A stretch of DNA of 64,000 nt from Mycolicibacterium aichiense (GCF_010726245.1 NZ_AP022561.1:2294001-2358000), one strand, 5' to 3'; shown: positions 1 to 9,914, counted from the first letter of the stretch. The notes: generated by a model not told the origin, from the letters alone. Numbers and translations are program-made.

Positions 1-14
1 GACGATAGCGCGCC

Positions 15-1676
15 ATGGCAGTCGGGCGTCGGCGCGCCGCCGCTGTCGCAGTGGCCGCGGTCCTGGGGGTGCTCGCGCCGAGCGCGCTGACGTCGTGTTC
101 GGGTAGCCCCGCGGATCAGATCAACTACGCCGTCGACGGCTTGCTGCTCACCTACAACACCAACACGGTGCGCGGGGCGGCCTCGGCGGGTCCGCAGGCC
201 TTCGCGCGGGTGCTCACCGGATTCAACTTCCACGGGCCCGACGGCCAGGTGCTGGCCGATCACGACTTCGGCTCGGTGTCGGTGGTGGGCCGCGATCCGC
301 TGGTGCTGGATTATCAGATCGCGGACAACGCTGTGTATTCCGACGGCAAGCCGGTCACCTGCGACGACATGGTCCTGGCGTGGGCAGCGCAGTCCGGGCG
401 GTTCCCGGCGTTCGACGCCGCCAGCCGCGCCGGCTATCTGGACATCGACACCGTCGACTGTCAGCCGGGCCAGAAGAAGGCCCGGGTCACCTACTTTCCC
501 GGCCGCGCTGTCACCGACTACCTGCAGCTGTTCACCGCCACCTCGATGATGCCGTCGCATGTGCTCGGCGACGTCCTCGGTGTCGACGTCACCCGGACCA
601 TCCAGGGCGGTGACCCCGCCGCCATTGACAGAGTCGCCCAGGCGTGGAATTCGGTGTGGGACCTCAAGCCCGGCCTCAGTGCCGACGACCTCAAACGCTT
701 CCCGTCGTCGGGGCCGTACAAGATCGACGCGGTGCTGCCGGAGGGCGCGGTGGTGCTCACCGCCAACGACCGCTGGTGGGGTGCCAAGCCGATCACCAAG
801 CGGATCACGGTGTGGCCGCGCGGCGTCGACGTACAAGACCGCATCAACAGCGGCACGTTCCAGGTGGTCGACGTGGCGACCGGGTCGTCGGGCACACTGA
901 CCACCCCCGACGGCTACGACCGTCGCGAGCTGCCGTCCGGTGGCATCGAGCAGCTGATCTTCGCCCCGGACGGACCGCTGGCCGCCACACCGGCCCGCCG
1001 CGCGGTGGCGCTGTGCACGCCGCGTGACCTGATCGCGTTGAACGCCGAGACCCCGATGTCGAATGCGCGCCTCAACCCCGCCAACGACGACGCCTTCAGC
1101 GGTATCGAGGGGGCGGCGATCGGTCCCCAGTTCGGTGCGGCCAACCCCGACGCCGCCCGCGATGCGCTCGGCGGTCAGCCGCTGACCGTCCGGATCGGCT
1201 ACCAAGCGCCCAACCCGCGGCTGGCAGCCACCGTCGGCGCGATCACCAAGTCGTGCGCGGCCGCCGGCATCACCGTCGTCGATGCGACGTCGGAGTCGGC
1301 GGGCCCGCAGGCGCTGCGCGACGGCCAGCTCGACGTCCTGCTGGCCAGCACCGGCGGCGCGACCGGCAGCGGCTCGACCGGATCGTCGGCGCTGGACGCC
1401 TACACGCTGTTCGCCGGCAACGGCGACAACCTGCCGCGGTACTCCAATCCGCAGATCGACGGCATCATCTCGGCGCTGGCCGTCACCTCCGATTCGAAGG
1501 AACAGGCCAGGTTGCTCACCGACAGCTCGCCCATTCTGTGGGGCGACATGCCGACCCTGCCGCTGTACCGTCAGCAGCGCACGGTGCTGGTGTCGAAGAA
1601 GATGTACGCCGTCGAAGGCAATCCCACCAAGTGGGGCGCGGGCTGGAACATGGACAGGTGGGTGTTCGAGAAATGA
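15..1676 (+). CDS. ABC transporter substrate-binding lipoprotein (SBP_bac_5 family)
   Basis: This 553-residue protein has an N-terminal signal with positive charges (MAVGRRR), a hydrophobic stretch and a lipobox LTSC with the lipidated cysteine at residue 28, so it should be anchored outside the membrane. The mature part resembles the oligopeptide/dipeptide-type solute-binding family 5, including the typical early segment about a substrate-dependent hydrophobic core ([18 protein letters not shown]) and a C-terminal WNMDRWVF end. It is the counterpart of M. tuberculosis Rv2585c, which precedes apt and relA and follows secF. Only 14 bases lie upstream in the window, so its promoter and any upstream partner cannot be seen. 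Its stop overlaps the start of apt (ATGA), implying coupled translation. No permease or ATPase is adjacent, so the substrate is unknown. Confidence 0.85.
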   Translation: MAVGRRRAAAVAVAAVLGVLAPSALTSCSGSPADQINYAVDGLLLTYNTNTVRGAASAGPQAFARVLTGFNFHGPDGQVLADHDFGSVSVVGRDPLVLDYQIADNAVYSDGKPVTCDDMVLAWAAQSGRFPAFDAASRAGYLDIDTVDCQPGQKKARVTYFPGRAVTDYLQLFTATSMMPSHVLGDVLGVDVTRTIQGGDPAAIDRVAQAWNSVWDLKPGLSADDLKRFPSSGPYKIDAVLPEGAVVLTANDRWWGAKPITKRITVWPRGVDVQDRINSGTFQVVDVATGSSGTLTTPDGYDRRELPSGGIEQLIFAPDGPLAATPARRAVALCTPRDLIALNAETPMSNARLNPANDDAFSGIEGAAIGPQFGAANPDAARDALGGQPLTVRIGYQAPNPRLAATVGAITKSCAAAGITVVDATSESAGPQALRDGQLDVLLASTGGATGSGSTGSSALDAYTLFAGNGDNLPRYSNPQIDGIISALAVTSDSKEQARLLTDSSPILWGDMPTLPLYRQQRTVLVSKKMYAVEGNPTKWGAGWNMDRWVFEK

Positions 1677-2200
1677 CGGCTTCGGTCACCGACGTCCTCA
1701 ATGCGCTGACCCGCGAGGTGCCCGACTTCCCGGAACCAGGAATCCAATTCAAGGACCTCACCCCGGTGCTGGCCGACCGGCACGGGCTGGCCGTCATCAC
1801 CGCCGCGATGGCCGAGATCGCCGAGGGCGCGGATCTGGTTGCCGGCATCGACGCTCGCGGATTCCTGCTCGGCGGCGCGGTCGCCCATCGGCTCGGTATC
1901 GGTGTGCTGGCGGTCCGCAAAGGCGGGAAGTTGCCCCCGCCGGTGCACAGCCAGACCTACACGCTCGAATACGGCACGGCCACATTGGAGATCCCGGCCG
2001 AGGGGATCGAGCTTGCCGGTCGCCGCGTCGTCATCATCGACGACGTGCTCGCCACCGGCGGAACCCTGGCCGCGGCGCGTTCACTGCTCGCGGCCGGCGG
2101 TGCGGAGGTGTCGGCTGCCGCGGTGGTGCTGGAACTGCCAGGGCTCGGCGGGCGCGAGAAGGTCGCACCGCTGCAGGTGACCAGCCTGCAAACCATCTGA
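1673..2200 (+). CDS. apt: adenine phosphoribosyltransferase
   Basis: The 175-residue product converts adenine and PRPP to AMP plus pyrophosphate in the cytosol (purine salvage). Length is normal for the family. The N-terminal [12 protein letters not shown] and the central [14 protein letters not shown] segments are characteristic, and the PRPP-binding loop [14 protein letters not shown] lies near residues 115-128. The ATG at 1673 overlaps the TGA of the upstream lipoprotein gene by four bases, which fixes the start; a longer open frame upstream is only a shadow of that gene. It precedes relA by about 120 bases. The same apt-relA order is conserved in mycobacteria, and linking purine salvage to a (p)ppGpp enzyme that consumes purine nucleotides makes physiological sense, but that is inference. 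Confidence 0.95.
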   Translation: MTASVTDVLNALTREVPDFPEPGIQFKDLTPVLADRHGLAVITAAMAEIAEGADLVAGIDARGFLLGGAVAHRLGIGVLAVRKGGKLPPPVHSQTYTLEYGTATLEIPAEGIELAGRRVVIIDDVLATGGTLAAARSLLAAGGAEVSAAAVVLELPGLGGREKVAPLQVTSLQTI

Positions 2201-2318
2201 GGCGGTTGATGTCCCGAGCAGCTGGGCGCGGCGTCCTCCCCGCACTGGGCACGCTCGGCGCTTGGCTGCGGTCGGGGAGATATCCTCGAAGTCGGTCCTG
2301 GTGGCGAGGAGGTGCGGC

Positions 2319-4670
2319 ATGGCAGACGACAACGCGTCGCTGACCGCCGCGCCGGCTCCGGTCTCCGACGCCGCGCCCGCCGAGCCGCGGACCGAAACCC
2401 CCAAAACCACCAGCAGCGCATCGCGGCGGGTCCGCGCCCGGCTCGCACGACGGATGACGTCGCAGCGCAGCACCGTCAACCCGGTCCTCGAACCACTGGT
2501 GGCCGTCCACCGCGAGTTCTACCCCAAGGCCGATCTGGCTATCCTGCAGCGCGCCTACGAGGTCGCCGAGGCCAAGCACGCCGATCAGCTCCGGCGCTCC
2601 GGCGACCCCTACATCACCCACCCGCTTGCCGTCGCGAACATCCTCGCCGAGCTCGGCATGGACACCATCACGTTGGTGGCCGCGCTTTTGCACGACACCG
2701 TGGAGGACACCGGTTACGCCATGGAGGCGCTGACCGCCGACTTCGGCGAAGAGGTCGCCCACCTGGTGGACGGGGTGACCAAGCTGGACAAGGTCGCGCT
2801 GGGCACCGCCGCCGAGGGCGAGACCATCCGCAAGATGATCATCGCGATGGCGCGCGATCCGCGGGTGTTGGTCATCAAGGTCGCCGACCGGCTGCACAAC
2901 ATGCGCACCATGCGGTTCCTGCCGCCGGAGAAGCAGGCCCGCAAAGCTCGCGAGACGCTGGAAGTGATTGCCCCCCTTGCCCATCGGCTGGGGATGGCCA
3001 CCGTCAAGTGGGAGCTCGAGGATCTGTCGTTTGCGATCCTGCACCCCAAGCGCTATGAGGAGATCGTCCGGCTGGTCGCCGACCGCGCGCCGTCGCGGGA
3101 CACCTACCTCGCCAAGGTCCGCGTCGAGATCAACAGCGCGCTGTCGGGGATGAAGATCAACGCCAGCGTGGAGGGCAGGCCCAAGCACTACTGGTCGATC
3201 TACCAGAAGATGATCGTCAAGGGCCGCGACTTCGACGATATCCACGACCTGGTCGGTGTGCGGATCCTCTGTGAAGAGATCCGCGACTGTTACGCCGCTG
3301 TCGGCGTTGTGCATTCGCTGTGGCAGCCGATGCCCGGCCGGTTCAAGGACTACATCGCCCAGCCCCGATTCGGGGTGTACCAGTCGCTGCACACCACGGT
3401 CGTCGGACCGGAGGGCAAGCCGCTGGAGGTGCAGATCCGCACCCGCGACATGCACGACACCGCGGAGTTCGGCATCGCGGCGCACTGGCGCTACAAGGAA
3501 TCCAAGGGCCGCAACGGTGTTCCGCATCCGCACAGCGCCGCCGAGATCGACGAGACAGCCTGGATGCGCCAGCTTCTGGACTGGCAGCGAGAAGCCGCGG
3601 ACCCCGGGGAGTTCCTGGAGTCCCTGCGGTACGACCTCGCCGTACAGGAGATCTTCGTGTTCACCCCGAAGGGCGACGTGGTCACCCTGCCGGCGGGATC
3701 GACGCCGGTGGACTTCGCCTACGCGGTGCACACCGAAGTCGGCCACCGCTGCATCGGGGCTCGGGTCGACGGCCGCCTGGTGGCGCTGGAACGCAAGCTC
3801 GAAAACGGGGAGCGGGTGGAGGTTTTCACCTCCAAGGCGCCCAACGCCGGCCCCTCGCGCGACTGGCAGGGCTTCGTGGTGTCACCGCGGGCAAAGGCCA
3901 AGATCCGGCAATGGTTCGCCAAGGAGCGTCGCGACGAGGCGCTGGAGGCCGGCAAGGACTCGATCGCACGCGAGGTGCGCCGCGGCGGGCTGCCATTGCA
4001 GAAATTGGTCAACGGTGAGGCGATGGCGGCCCTGGCCCAGGAGTTGCGGTATGCCGACGTCTCCGCCCTGTACACGGCGGTCGGGGAGGGGCACGTCTCA
4101 CCACGGCACGTTGTCCAGCGGCTGGTGGCGCAACTCGGCGGCGCCGAGAGTGCCGAGGACGAACTGGCCGAGCGCTCCACGCCCGCGACCATGCCGGTGC
4201 GTCAGCGCAGCAGCGACGACACCGGGGTTGCCGTGCCTGGTGCGACCGGTGTGCTGACCAAGCTGGCCAAGTGCTGCACTCCGGTTCCCGGCGACAACAT
4301 CATGGGCTTCGTCACCCGGGGTGGCGGTGTCAGCGTGCACCGCACCGACTGCACCAATGCCGCATCCCTGCAACAACAGTCGGAACGCATCATCGAGGTG
4401 ACTTGGGCGCCGTCACCGACGTCGGTGTTCCTGGTCGCGATTCAGGTCGAGGCCCTTGATCGGCACCGGCTGCTCTCCGATGTCACGAGGGTGCTGGCCG
4501 ACGAACGCGTCAACATCCTGTCGGCGTCGGTCACCACATCGAACGATCGAGTTGCGGTGAGCCGCTTCACGTTCGAGATGGGTGATCCCAAGCATCTCGG
4601 TCACGTGCTCAACGCGGTCCGCAATATCGAGGGTGTCTACGACGTGTACCGGGTGACGAGCGCGGCCTGA
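2319..4670 (+). CDS. relA: bifunctional (p)ppGpp synthetase/hydrolase RelA/SpoT (Rel)
   Basis: A 783-residue long-form Rel enzyme that makes and degrades the alarmone (p)ppGpp in the stringent response. Domains in order: HD hydrolase with HDTVED at about residues 125-130, synthetase domain with [19 protein letters not shown] near residue 341, TGS domain about 445-505 ([19 protein letters not shown]), a Cys-containing conserved region about 648-685 ([12 protein letters not shown]), and a C-terminal ACT domain from about 703. Both catalytic halves look intact, so it should be bifunctional as in M. tuberculosis Rv2583c (790 residues). The ATG at 2319 is chosen because a strong Shine-Dalgarno (AGGAGGT, 2307-2313) sits five bases upstream and the product then matches family length; the frame stays open 19 codons further upstream without an RBS. 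Confidence 0.96.
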   Translation: MADDNASLTAAPAPVSDAAPAEPRTETPKTTSSASRRVRARLARRMTSQRSTVNPVLEPLVAVHREFYPKADLAILQRAYEVAEAKHADQLRRSGDPYITHPLAVANILAELGMDTITLVAALLHDTVEDTGYAMEALTADFGEEVAHLVDGVTKLDKVALGTAAEGETIRKMIIAMARDPRVLVIKVADRLHNMRTMRFLPPEKQARKARETLEVIAPLAHRLGMATVKWELEDLSFAILHPKRYEEIVRLVADRAPSRDTYLAKVRVEINSALSGMKINASVEGRPKHYWSIYQKMIVKGRDFDDIHDLVGVRILCEEIRDCYAAVGVVHSLWQPMPGRFKDYIAQPRFGVYQSLHTTVVGPEGKPLEVQIRTRDMHDTAEFGIAAHWRYKESKGRNGVPHPHSAAEIDETAWMRQLLDWQREAADPGEFLESLRYDLAVQEIFVFTPKGDVVTLPAGSTPVDFAYAVHTEVGHRCIGARVDGRLVALERKLENGERVEVFTSKAPNAGPSRDWQGFVVSPRAKAKIRQWFAKERRDEALEAGKDSIAREVRRGGLPLQKLVNGEAMAALAQELRYADVSALYTAVGEGHVSPRHVVQRLVAQLGGAESAEDELAERSTPATMPVRQRSSDDTGVAVPGATGVLTKLAKCCTPVPGDNIMGFVTRGGGVSVHRTDCTNAASLQQQSERIIEVTWAPSPTSVFLVAIQVEALDRHRLLSDVTRVLADERVNILSASVTTSNDRVAVSRFTFEMGDPKHLGHVLNAVRNIEGVYDVYRVTSAA

Positions 4671-4686
4671 TCGGTCTAGCGGCCGC

Positions 4687-4971
4687 TTACGGCCCGCCGT
4701 TGACGTACCAGGACAGGCAGCCGGGATGGTCGTGGCAGGCGATGATCGCGGTGGCATCCGGCGCGGCACCGCGCACGTGCGGCTGAGTCGAGGGCAGGCT
4801 GCAACTCTTCAGGTAGGGATTCCACGGGATCACGCCGTCGTAGCAGCCCTGCGCGACGGGCGTGGCCTGACTCGACGGGGTGCCGAGCAGCGCGGTGGGC
4901 GCGAGTAGGAAGGCGGCCGCGGCCAGCGCGCCCAGGACAACACGAACAGCTCTGTGCAAACCATTGGTCAT
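4687..4971 (-). CDS. small secreted cysteine-containing protein, unknown function
   Basis: A 94-residue protein with a clear Sec signal peptide (basic start, hydrophobic run VLGALAAAAFLLAPTALL, likely cleavage near SQATPVA). The mature part of about 55 residues has four cysteines (in QGCYDG, LKSCSLP, IIACHDHPGCLSW), enough for two disulfides, and a short aromatic tail WYVNGGP. It is convergent with relA, with only 16 bases between stops. I do not recognise a named family; short exported proteins of this type are common in mycobacteria. In M. tuberculosis I recall no gene at this position between relA and ppiB, so it may be specific to non-tuberculous species. It is divergent from the next small secreted gene at 5100, and the 128 bases between them must hold both promoters. 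Confidence 0.75.
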   Translation of the reverse strand: MTNGLHRAVRVVLGALAAAAFLLAPTALLGTPSSQATPVAQGCYDGVIPWNPYLKSCSLPSTQPHVRGAAPDATAIIACHDHPGCLSWYVNGGP

Positions 4972-5099
4972 AACACGGCGTCCAACGTGTCTGGGCCGCA
5001 GATTATTTCATCGTGGGCAGCGGAATATTCAGCTGCCGCAACGTTCTTGTAGTCATACGTGTTCTCAGGTGCCAAGACCTACTTGGAAAGAGATTGACT

Positions 5100-5339
5100 A
5101 TGAAGCGTTTTCACGTGTTGTCCACCACTATCGGAGCCGGTGCGCTGGTCTCCCTCGGCGTCTTCGCCGCGGTAGCGGGAAATCAGCAGACCCCCGATTC
5201 GTTCATCAGCTCGGAGATGTCGACCGGGGTCACGGTCACCCAGTCACCGGATCAGCCCAAGGGTCAGCTTCCCGCCGCGACCCCCGCGATCAAGGGGCCG
5301 GCGCCGTTGCCGACCGAAGAGCAGGGCCTGCCCGGCTGA
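5100..5339 (+). CDS. small exported Pro-rich protein, unknown function
   Basis: A 79-residue protein starting MKRFHVLSTT, with an uncleaved or cleavable N-terminal hydrophobic segment (about residues 9-27, IGAGALVSLGVFAAVAG) followed by a low-complexity polar tail rich in Pro, Gln and Thr and ending in a PLPTEEQGLPG motif. It contains no cysteine or recognisable catalytic motif. ATG 5100 is preferred over an upstream in-frame start at 5013 because a purine-rich GGAAAGAG lies just before it and the signal-like N terminus then begins at the start. Its stop lies inside a stem-loop shared with the convergent cyclophilin gene. Function unknown; probably membrane- or wall-associated. Confidence 0.65.
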   Translation: MKRFHVLSTTIGAGALVSLGVFAAVAGNQQTPDSFISSEMSTGVTVTQSPDQPKGQLPAATPAIKGPAPLPTEEQGLPG

Positions 5340-5361
5340 GGTCCGGCCTCAGTTCAGCCGG
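5332..5361. terminator. hairpin between convergent genes (likely bidirectional terminator)
   Basis: The arm CCGGCTGAGG (5332-5341) pairs with CCTCA (5347-5351) and GCCGG (5357-5361) with a small bulge. Alternatively CCGGCTGA pairs with TCAGCCGG (5354-5361) as an eight-base stem. It spans both stop codons of the converging genes at 5339 and 5349. There is no T-tract, as is common for mycobacterial terminators, so the role is inferred from position. Confidence 0.5.
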
Positions 5362-6344
5362 ATCGACTTGATCGTCACCGGCCTGGCCGGTTTGCCATCG
5401 TCAGATCCGCCGGCGATGCCGGTGGCGGCGATGTCCTCGATGACCCCGAAGCCGGTCTTGTCGACCTGGCCGAACGCCGTGTACGTGGGCGGCAGCATCG
5501 AGTCGCGGTAGACGATGAAGAACTGACTGCCGTTGGTGTCCGGCCCGGCGTTGGCCATGGCCAGGGTGCCGCGCGGATACTTCACCGCCTGCCGCAGCGC
5601 CTGATCGAACGGTCGGAACTGGTTCGTCGGGTACTCGTTGGCGAACCGGTACCCGGGTCCGCCCGTGCCCTGGCCGGTCGGGTCGCCGCATTGCAGCACC
5701 GACAGTGACGGCATGTCGGTAAGCCGGTGACACGGCGTGTTGTCGAAGTAGTTCTGCCGCACCAGGCTTTCAAAGCTGTTCACCGTGCATGGCGCTTTGG
5801 CGTTGTCGAGGTGGACGACGATCGGGCCGGCGTTGGTGACCACCGTGGCGTCCACCGTGGCCGGGGTGGTGGCCACCTTGCCTGGGACCGGCGGCTTGAC
5901 CGGCTTGTCCGCCGGGGTCGCGGTGGCCGGGTACTGACAGTTCGCGCCGAGCGTGGCCGGGGGATTGAACGGCGGGAGTTGTCCGCTGCCGCCGGGGAGG
6001 GTGCGCGGGATGCCAGCCCCGCCGGTCTTTTCCAGCTCTCGGCCCATCCATGAGAAGAACGCCACGCCGGCGACGATCACGACGATGCTCAAGACGGTCA
6101 CCACGTAGCTGATCACCAACCCGGCGATCGCCAGACCCCGCCCGTCTTCACCGGACTTCTTGATCTGCGACAGCGAGACGTGCCCGAAGATGATGCCCAG
6201 CGGCGCGAACACGAACGCGCAGATCAGCGATGCGATCGCCATCCCGTTGGTCGGCTGGGGCGCCGGATAGGGATACGGACCGGGCCCGTACGGCGAACCA
6301 TGCGGCGGCGGATATGGCGGGTAGTACGGCGGAGGTTGGCTCAT
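5349..6344 (-). CDS. membrane-anchored cyclophilin-type peptidyl-prolyl isomerase (DUF4190 fusion)
   Basis: A 331-residue protein. Residues 1-40 are Pro/Tyr/Gly-rich (PPPYYPPYPPPHG), followed by a DUF4190-like segment with two membrane helices (about 45-65 and 85-110), then a linker and an extracytoplasmic cyclophilin domain (about 165-331). Cyclophilin hallmarks are present: the catalytic Arg in PCHRLTD, FANEYP, TLAMANAGPDTNGSQFFI and YTAFGQV. It would catalyse proline cis-trans isomerisation during folding outside the membrane. The start at 6344 follows GAGAGGA; an in-frame codon at 6374 lacks an RBS. The catalytic domain closely resembles that of the adjacent gene 6416-7306, so the two are tandem paralogues with different N-terminal anchors. 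Transcription could continue from that upstream gene across the 71-base gap. Confidence 0.9.
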   Translation of the reverse strand: MSQPPPYYPPYPPPHGSPYGPGPYPYPAPQPTNGMAIASLICAFVFAPLGIIFGHVSLSQIKKSGEDGRGLAIAGLVISYVVTVLSIVVIVAGVAFFSWMGRELEKTGGAGIPRTLPGGSGQLPPFNPPATLGANCQYPATATPADKPVKPPVPGKVATTPATVDATVVTNAGPIVVHLDNAKAPCTVNSFESLVRQNYFDNTPCHRLTDMPSLSVLQCGDPTGQGTGGPGYRFANEYPTNQFRPFDQALRQAVKYPRGTLAMANAGPDTNGSQFFIVYRDSMLPPTYTAFGQVDKTGFGVIEDIAATGIAGGSDDGKPARPVTIKSIRLN

Positions 6345-6387
6345 GGGGTCCTCTCGCAGGCTCGGGTCCCGCATATCCGCGGTCGAT

Positions 6388-6407
6388 TCGCTCCGCGAGC
6401 GTCGCTC
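6388..6407. repeat. short GC-rich palindromic element CGCTCCGCGAGCG
   Basis: The gap between the two cyclophilin genes holds TCGCTCCGCGAGCGTCGCTC, in which CGCTC and GAGCG are inverted around CGC. A related word (GCTCCGCAAGCGCCGCTCC) occurs twice inside the coding sequence at 45083-45131. It may be a short dispersed palindrome or a weak hairpin between cistrons; no function is established. Confidence 0.35.
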
Positions 6408-6415
6408 ATCGCCGG

Positions 6416-7306
6416 CTAGTCCAGCAGGATCGACTTGATTCGCACGTCGGTTGCCGGCTTGCCGTCCTGGCCGCCGCCGGCCACCCCGGCCGCCGCGATC
6501 TTGTCCAGCGTCGCCAGGCCGGTCGCGTCGACGGTACCGAACGCGGTGTAGTTGGGCGGCAACTGTGAATCCTTGTAGACCAGGAAGAACTGGCTCCCGT
6601 TGGTGCCCGGGCCGGCATTGGCCATGGCCAGCGTGCCGCGCGGATAGGTCACCGGCTGCTGCAGGGCAGGGTCATTGGCGGGGTACTGGTCGGTGGGATA
6701 TTCGTTGGCGAACTGGTAGCCGGGGCCACCGGTGCCGCTGCCGGTCGGGTCGCCGCACTGCAGCACCGACAGCGACGGCGAGGTGGTCAGCCGGTGGCAG
6801 GGGGTGTCGTTGAAGTACCCCTTCTGCGCCAGGCTGGCGAAGCTGTTGACCGTGCACGGAGTCTTCGCGTTGTCGAGCACCAGGCCCAGGTTGCCCTGGT
6901 TGGTGCTCATGCTGGCGGTCACGGTCGGCGGGTCGGTGGGCACCTTGCCGCTGTGGGGTGCGTCGACCTTCTTGGCAGCCGGCTCGGGTGAGGCCGGGTA
7001 CTGGCAGTTGGCGCCCAGGTTCGCGGCGGCCTTGAACGGCGGTAGACCGCCGGTGGCCGGGGGACTCGTCGACGGACCGCCGGCCTCGACGGGGGCGGTG
7101 CTGGTGGCACCCGAGGCGGTCTTGGTGTCCTTGCTGTCCTTGTTGGTCAGCACGAAGGTGACGATCAGGGCCGCGGCCACGGCGATTGCGACCACACCGC
7201 CGATCACGACAAACAACCGCTGGCGCTTCTCCTGTTGAGCGCGGCGCTCCAGCTGCCGCTCGAGCTTGCGCTTGGCCGTCGCACGTCGCTGTTCGTTGGT
7301 GGGCAC
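6416..7306 (-). CDS. ppiB: membrane-anchored cyclophilin-type peptidyl-prolyl isomerase (Rv2582 counterpart)
   Basis: A 296-residue protein with a basic N terminus (TNEQRRATAKRKLERQLERR), one membrane helix at about residues 36-58, a Ser/Thr/Pro linker and a C-terminal cyclophilin domain from about residue 130. The domain contains PCHRLTT (catalytic Arg), FANEYPTDQY, TLAMANAGPGTNGSQFF and YTAFGTVDA. The start is the GTG at 7306 with GGAGG about ten bases upstream; the frame extends to 7390 but that extension lacks an RBS and is absent from M. tuberculosis Rv2582. It is divergent from the metallo-beta-lactamase-fold gene at 7414, leaving about 107 bases for two promoters. Tandem paralogue of 5349-6344. 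Confidence 0.92.
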   Translation of the reverse strand: MPTNEQRRATAKRKLERQLERRAQQEKRQRLFVVIGGVVAIAVAAALIVTFVLTNKDSKDTKTASGATSTAPVEAGGPSTSPPATGGLPPFKAAANLGANCQYPASPEPAAKKVDAPHSGKVPTDPPTVTASMSTNQGNLGLVLDNAKTPCTVNSFASLAQKGYFNDTPCHRLTTSPSLSVLQCGDPTGSGTGGPGYQFANEYPTDQYPANDPALQQPVTYPRGTLAMANAGPGTNGSQFFLVYKDSQLPPNYTAFGTVDATGLATLDKIAAAGVAGGGQDGKPATDVRIKSILLD

Positions 7307-7413
7307 CGTGATGATCCTCCGTTGAGATCGGGTGAGTCGGCACCGAGTGTGCCAGTTGATGCTGAAGCCAGGGGGCACGACCCTCGCCAACAGGGGATGG
7401 GAAACTGGACAAC

Positions 7414-8082
7414 GTGTTACTCACCGGGTTCCCGGCGGGCATGTTGGCATGCAATTGCTACGTGCTGGCCCCACGCGCCGGGGCCGACGCGATCGTCGTC
7501 GACCCGGGACAGCGCGCTTTCGGCACCCTGCGCCGGGTACTCGACGAGAACCGGCTCACCCCGGCCGCGGTCCTGCTAACCCATGGGCACATCGACCACA
7601 TCTGGTCGGCGCAGAAGGTGGGTGACACGTTCGGCTGCCCGGTCTACATCCATCCGCAGGACCGCTTCATGCTCTCCGACCCGATCCGCGGGTTCGGGCC
7701 GCGCCTTGGCCAGATCGCGCTGGGAGCGCTGTTCCGTGAGCCCCGACAGGTCGTCGAACTGGACCGCGACGGGGACAAGATCGAACTCGGCGGCATCACC
7801 GTGACCGTCGACCACACGCCCGGTCACACCAAGGGCTCGGTGGTCTTCCGGGTGGGCCGTGCCGGTTCTCAGGACCCGATCGCCTTCACCGGTGACACCC
7901 TGTTCAAACAGAGCGTCGGCCGTACGGACCTGCCCGGCGGCAGCGGGAGGGATCTGCTGAGCTCGATCGTCGACAAATTGCTGGTGCTCGACGACGACAC
8001 CCTGGTATTACCGGGGCACGGTGAATCCACCACCATCGGTCTCGAACGCCGTACCAACCCATTTCTCGAAGGTTTGACGTGA
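7414..8082 (+). CDS. metallo-beta-lactamase-fold hydrolase, glyoxalase II-like (Rv2581c counterpart)
   Basis: A 222-residue MBL-fold protein with the metal-binding motif THGHIDH (His57, His59, Asp61, His62), [11 protein letters not shown] for the third histidine, FTGDTLF for the bridging aspartate and VLPGHG for the last histidine, so the two-metal site is complete. Family members hydrolyse S-lactoylglutathione or other thioesters; mycobacteria lack glutathione, so the natural substrate is probably another thioester and is unknown. GTG start at 7414; the product matches Rv2581c in length. Its stop overlaps the GTG start of hisS (GTGA at 8079), a coupling conserved in mycobacteria. Confidence 0.9.
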   Translation: MLLTGFPAGMLACNCYVLAPRAGADAIVVDPGQRAFGTLRRVLDENRLTPAAVLLTHGHIDHIWSAQKVGDTFGCPVYIHPQDRFMLSDPIRGFGPRLGQIALGALFREPRQVVELDRDGDKIELGGITVTVDHTPGHTKGSVVFRVGRAGSQDPIAFTGDTLFKQSVGRTDLPGGSGRDLLSSIVDKLLVLDDDTLVLPGHGESTTIGLERRTNPFLEGLT

Positions 8083-9338
8083 GCGAATTCCAGGCGCCCA
8101 AGGGTGTCCCTGACTACCTGCCGCCCGAGTCCGCCGAGTTCGTCGCGGTCCGGGACGGTCTCTTGCGGGCCGCCCGGCTGGCCGGCTACGGCGACGTCGA
8201 GCTGCCGATCTTCGAGGACACGGCGCTGTTCGCCCGCGGAGTGGGCGAATCCACCGACGTGGTGTCCAAGGAGATGTACACCTTCGCCGACCGCGGCGAG
8301 CGGTCGGTGACGCTGCGCCCCGAGGGCACGGCGGGGGTGATGCGCGCGGTCATCGAGCACGGTCTGGACCGCGGAGCCCTGCCGGTCAAGCTCTGTTATG
8401 CGGGCCCGTTCTTCCGCTATGAACGTCCGCAGGCCGGTCGGTACCGGCAGCTGCAGCAGGTGGGTGTCGAGGCCATCGGCGTCGACGATCCGGCTCTGGA
8501 CGCTGAAGTGATCGCCGTCGCCGACGCCGGTTTCCGCTCGCTGGGTCTGGACGGCTTCCGCCTGGAGATCACCTCGCTGGGTGACGACACCTGCCGGCCG
8601 CAGTACCGGGAGCTGCTGCAGGAGTTCCTGTTCAAGCTCGACCTGGACGAGGACACCCGGCGGCGAGCGGAGATCAACCCGCTGCGGGTGCTCGACGACA
8701 AGCGGCCGGCGATCCGCGAGGCGACCGCCGACGCACCGGTGATGCTCGACCATCTCTCCGATGTGGCCAAGCAGCACTTCGACACCGTGCTGGCGCATCT
8801 CGACGCGCTCGGCGTGCGGTACGTGGTCAATCCGCGGATGGTCCGTGGCCTGGACTACTACACCAAGACCACATTCGAGTTCGTGCACGACGGGCTCGGC
8901 GCGCAGTCCGGGATCGGTGGCGGCGGCCGGTACGACGGGTTGATGCGTCAGCTCGGTGGCCAGGACCTGTCGGGAATCGGTTTCGGGCTCGGGGTCGACC
9001 GGACTGTTCTGGCGCTGCGGGCCGAAGGTAAGACGGTCGGAAACCCAAGCCGCTGCGACGTTTTCGGGGTGCCGCTGGGGGAGCAGGCCAAGGTGGTGGT
9101 GGCGCGGCTGGCGGCGGCTCTGCGCGCCGAGGGTGTTCGTGTCGACCTCGCGTACGGCGACCGCGGACTCAAGGGGGCGATGCGTGCGGCTGATCGCTCA
9201 GGCGCGCAGATCGCCGTGGTGGCAGGCGACCGGGACATCGAGGCGGGCACCGTGGGCGTGAAAGATCTCGCCACCGGCACGCAGGTCGATATCCCGGTCG
9301 ATTCGGTTGTCGCAGAAGTGATTACGCGGCTGGCCTAG
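8079..9338 (+). CDS. hisS: histidyl-tRNA synthetase
   Basis: A 419-residue class II aminoacyl-tRNA synthetase that charges tRNA-His using ATP. It shows the [13 protein letters not shown] segment, motif 2 ([17 protein letters not shown]), the histidine-binding GGGGRYDGL loop, motif 3 ([15 protein letters not shown]) and an anticodon-binding C-terminal domain from about residue 325. Length is normal. The GTG at 8079 overlaps the upstream stop by four bases, so the two genes are translationally coupled. A strong hairpin overlaps its stop codon, marking the transcript end. Confidence 0.96.
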   Translation: MSEFQAPKGVPDYLPPESAEFVAVRDGLLRAARLAGYGDVELPIFEDTALFARGVGESTDVVSKEMYTFADRGERSVTLRPEGTAGVMRAVIEHGLDRGALPVKLCYAGPFFRYERPQAGRYRQLQQVGVEAIGVDDPALDAEVIAVADAGFRSLGLDGFRLEITSLGDDTCRPQYRELLQEFLFKLDLDEDTRRRAEINPLRVLDDKRPAIREATADAPVMLDHLSDVAKQHFDTVLAHLDALGVRYVVNPRMVRGLDYYTKTTFEFVHDGLGAQSGIGGGGRYDGLMRQLGGQDLSGIGFGLGVDRTVLALRAEGKTVGNPSRCDVFGVPLGEQAKVVVARLAAALRAEGVRVDLAYGDRGLKGAMRAADRSGAQIAVVAGDRDIEAGTVGVKDLATGTQVDIPVDSVVAEVITRLA

Positions 9339-9353
9339 AACAGGCCAGCCGCG
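9325..9353 (+). terminator. stem-loop terminator of hisS
   Basis: A perfect 11-base stem, CGCGGCTGGCC (9325-9335) with GGCCAGCCGCG (9343-9353), closes a 7-base loop TAGAACA that contains the hisS stop codon TAG. No T-run follows, typical of GC-rich actinobacteria. It also separates hisS from the convergent DUF732 gene, so it may stop transcription from both sides. Confidence 0.75.
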
Positions 9354-9371
9354 GTCTCAGTTCGTTTGTGG

Positions 9372-9674
9372 TCAGCCCGCGGGGCACAGATCGGTCTTGG
9401 CGAAGTTGATCGCCGCATCCGCCTGCGCATGGCTGATCTGACCTGAGTTCTTGAAGTAGGTCTGCGACAGCTCGTTCGGATCCGCACCCTGGGCGAGCGC
9501 CGAGCAGATGGTGTGCCCATCAGCGATCAACGCCGCCTGGTCGCCGGCGATACCGGCGCTGGTCAGATCCTTGATGTAGTCGGCCTCGGCGTTGGTGATC
9601 GCCCAGGCAGACGGCGCGCCGGCCAGCGCGATGGCCCCGGCGGCAGCAGCCGCCGTCAACAAACCTTTGATCAT
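9372..9674 (-). CDS. secreted DUF732 protein
   Basis: A 100-residue protein with a signal peptide (MIKGLLTAAAAAGAIALAGAPSAWA, cleavage near residue 25) and a mature helical domain typical of DUF732: ADYIKDLTSAGI, GDQAALIADGHTICSALAQG and a final KTDLCPAG, with the two conserved cysteines likely forming one disulfide. DUF732 proteins are small exported mycobacterial proteins of unknown function. The ATG at 9674 has AAGGGA upstream; the frame stays open to 9842, but that extension precedes the signal peptide and is not credible. The 240-base region upstream to 9915 is noticeably AT-richer than its surroundings and must hold its promoter and that of the divergent gene at 9915. Confidence 0.85.
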   Translation of the reverse strand: MIKGLLTAAAAAGAIALAGAPSAWAITNAEADYIKDLTSAGIAGDQAALIADGHTICSALAQGADPNELSQTYFKNSGQISHAQADAAINFAKTDLCPAG

Positions 9675-9914
9675 TGTCTTGTCCCTTGTGTGCATTGGAG
9701 TTACTGCTGCGGCAGAAGTTACTACGCTGCCAGCAGACATGCAGGAAAAGTCCAAATATTTTAGGCACCAGCCATCACGCCGGTATCTCGGCGCGAACAC
9801 AAATGAATTTAACTTGTCGGCGGTACCGCCCCATTTAACCAATTCTCACCGGATTCTTGGCACAACCTTGGCCGATTTGGGAACCGTGTCGTTTGCGCGG
9901 TCCGTTGAACAGGC

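Noticed and set aside
2034..3746. Long open frame on the minus strand opposite apt/relA
   Set aside because: It is antisense to two highly conserved genes, has an Arg/His/Asp-rich composition typical of GC-rich shadows and lacks any RBS or motif.
7306..7390. Longer start for the cyclophilin gene
   Set aside because: No RBS and no similarity in the extension; GTG 7306 has GGAGG upstream and agrees with the M. tuberculosis protein.
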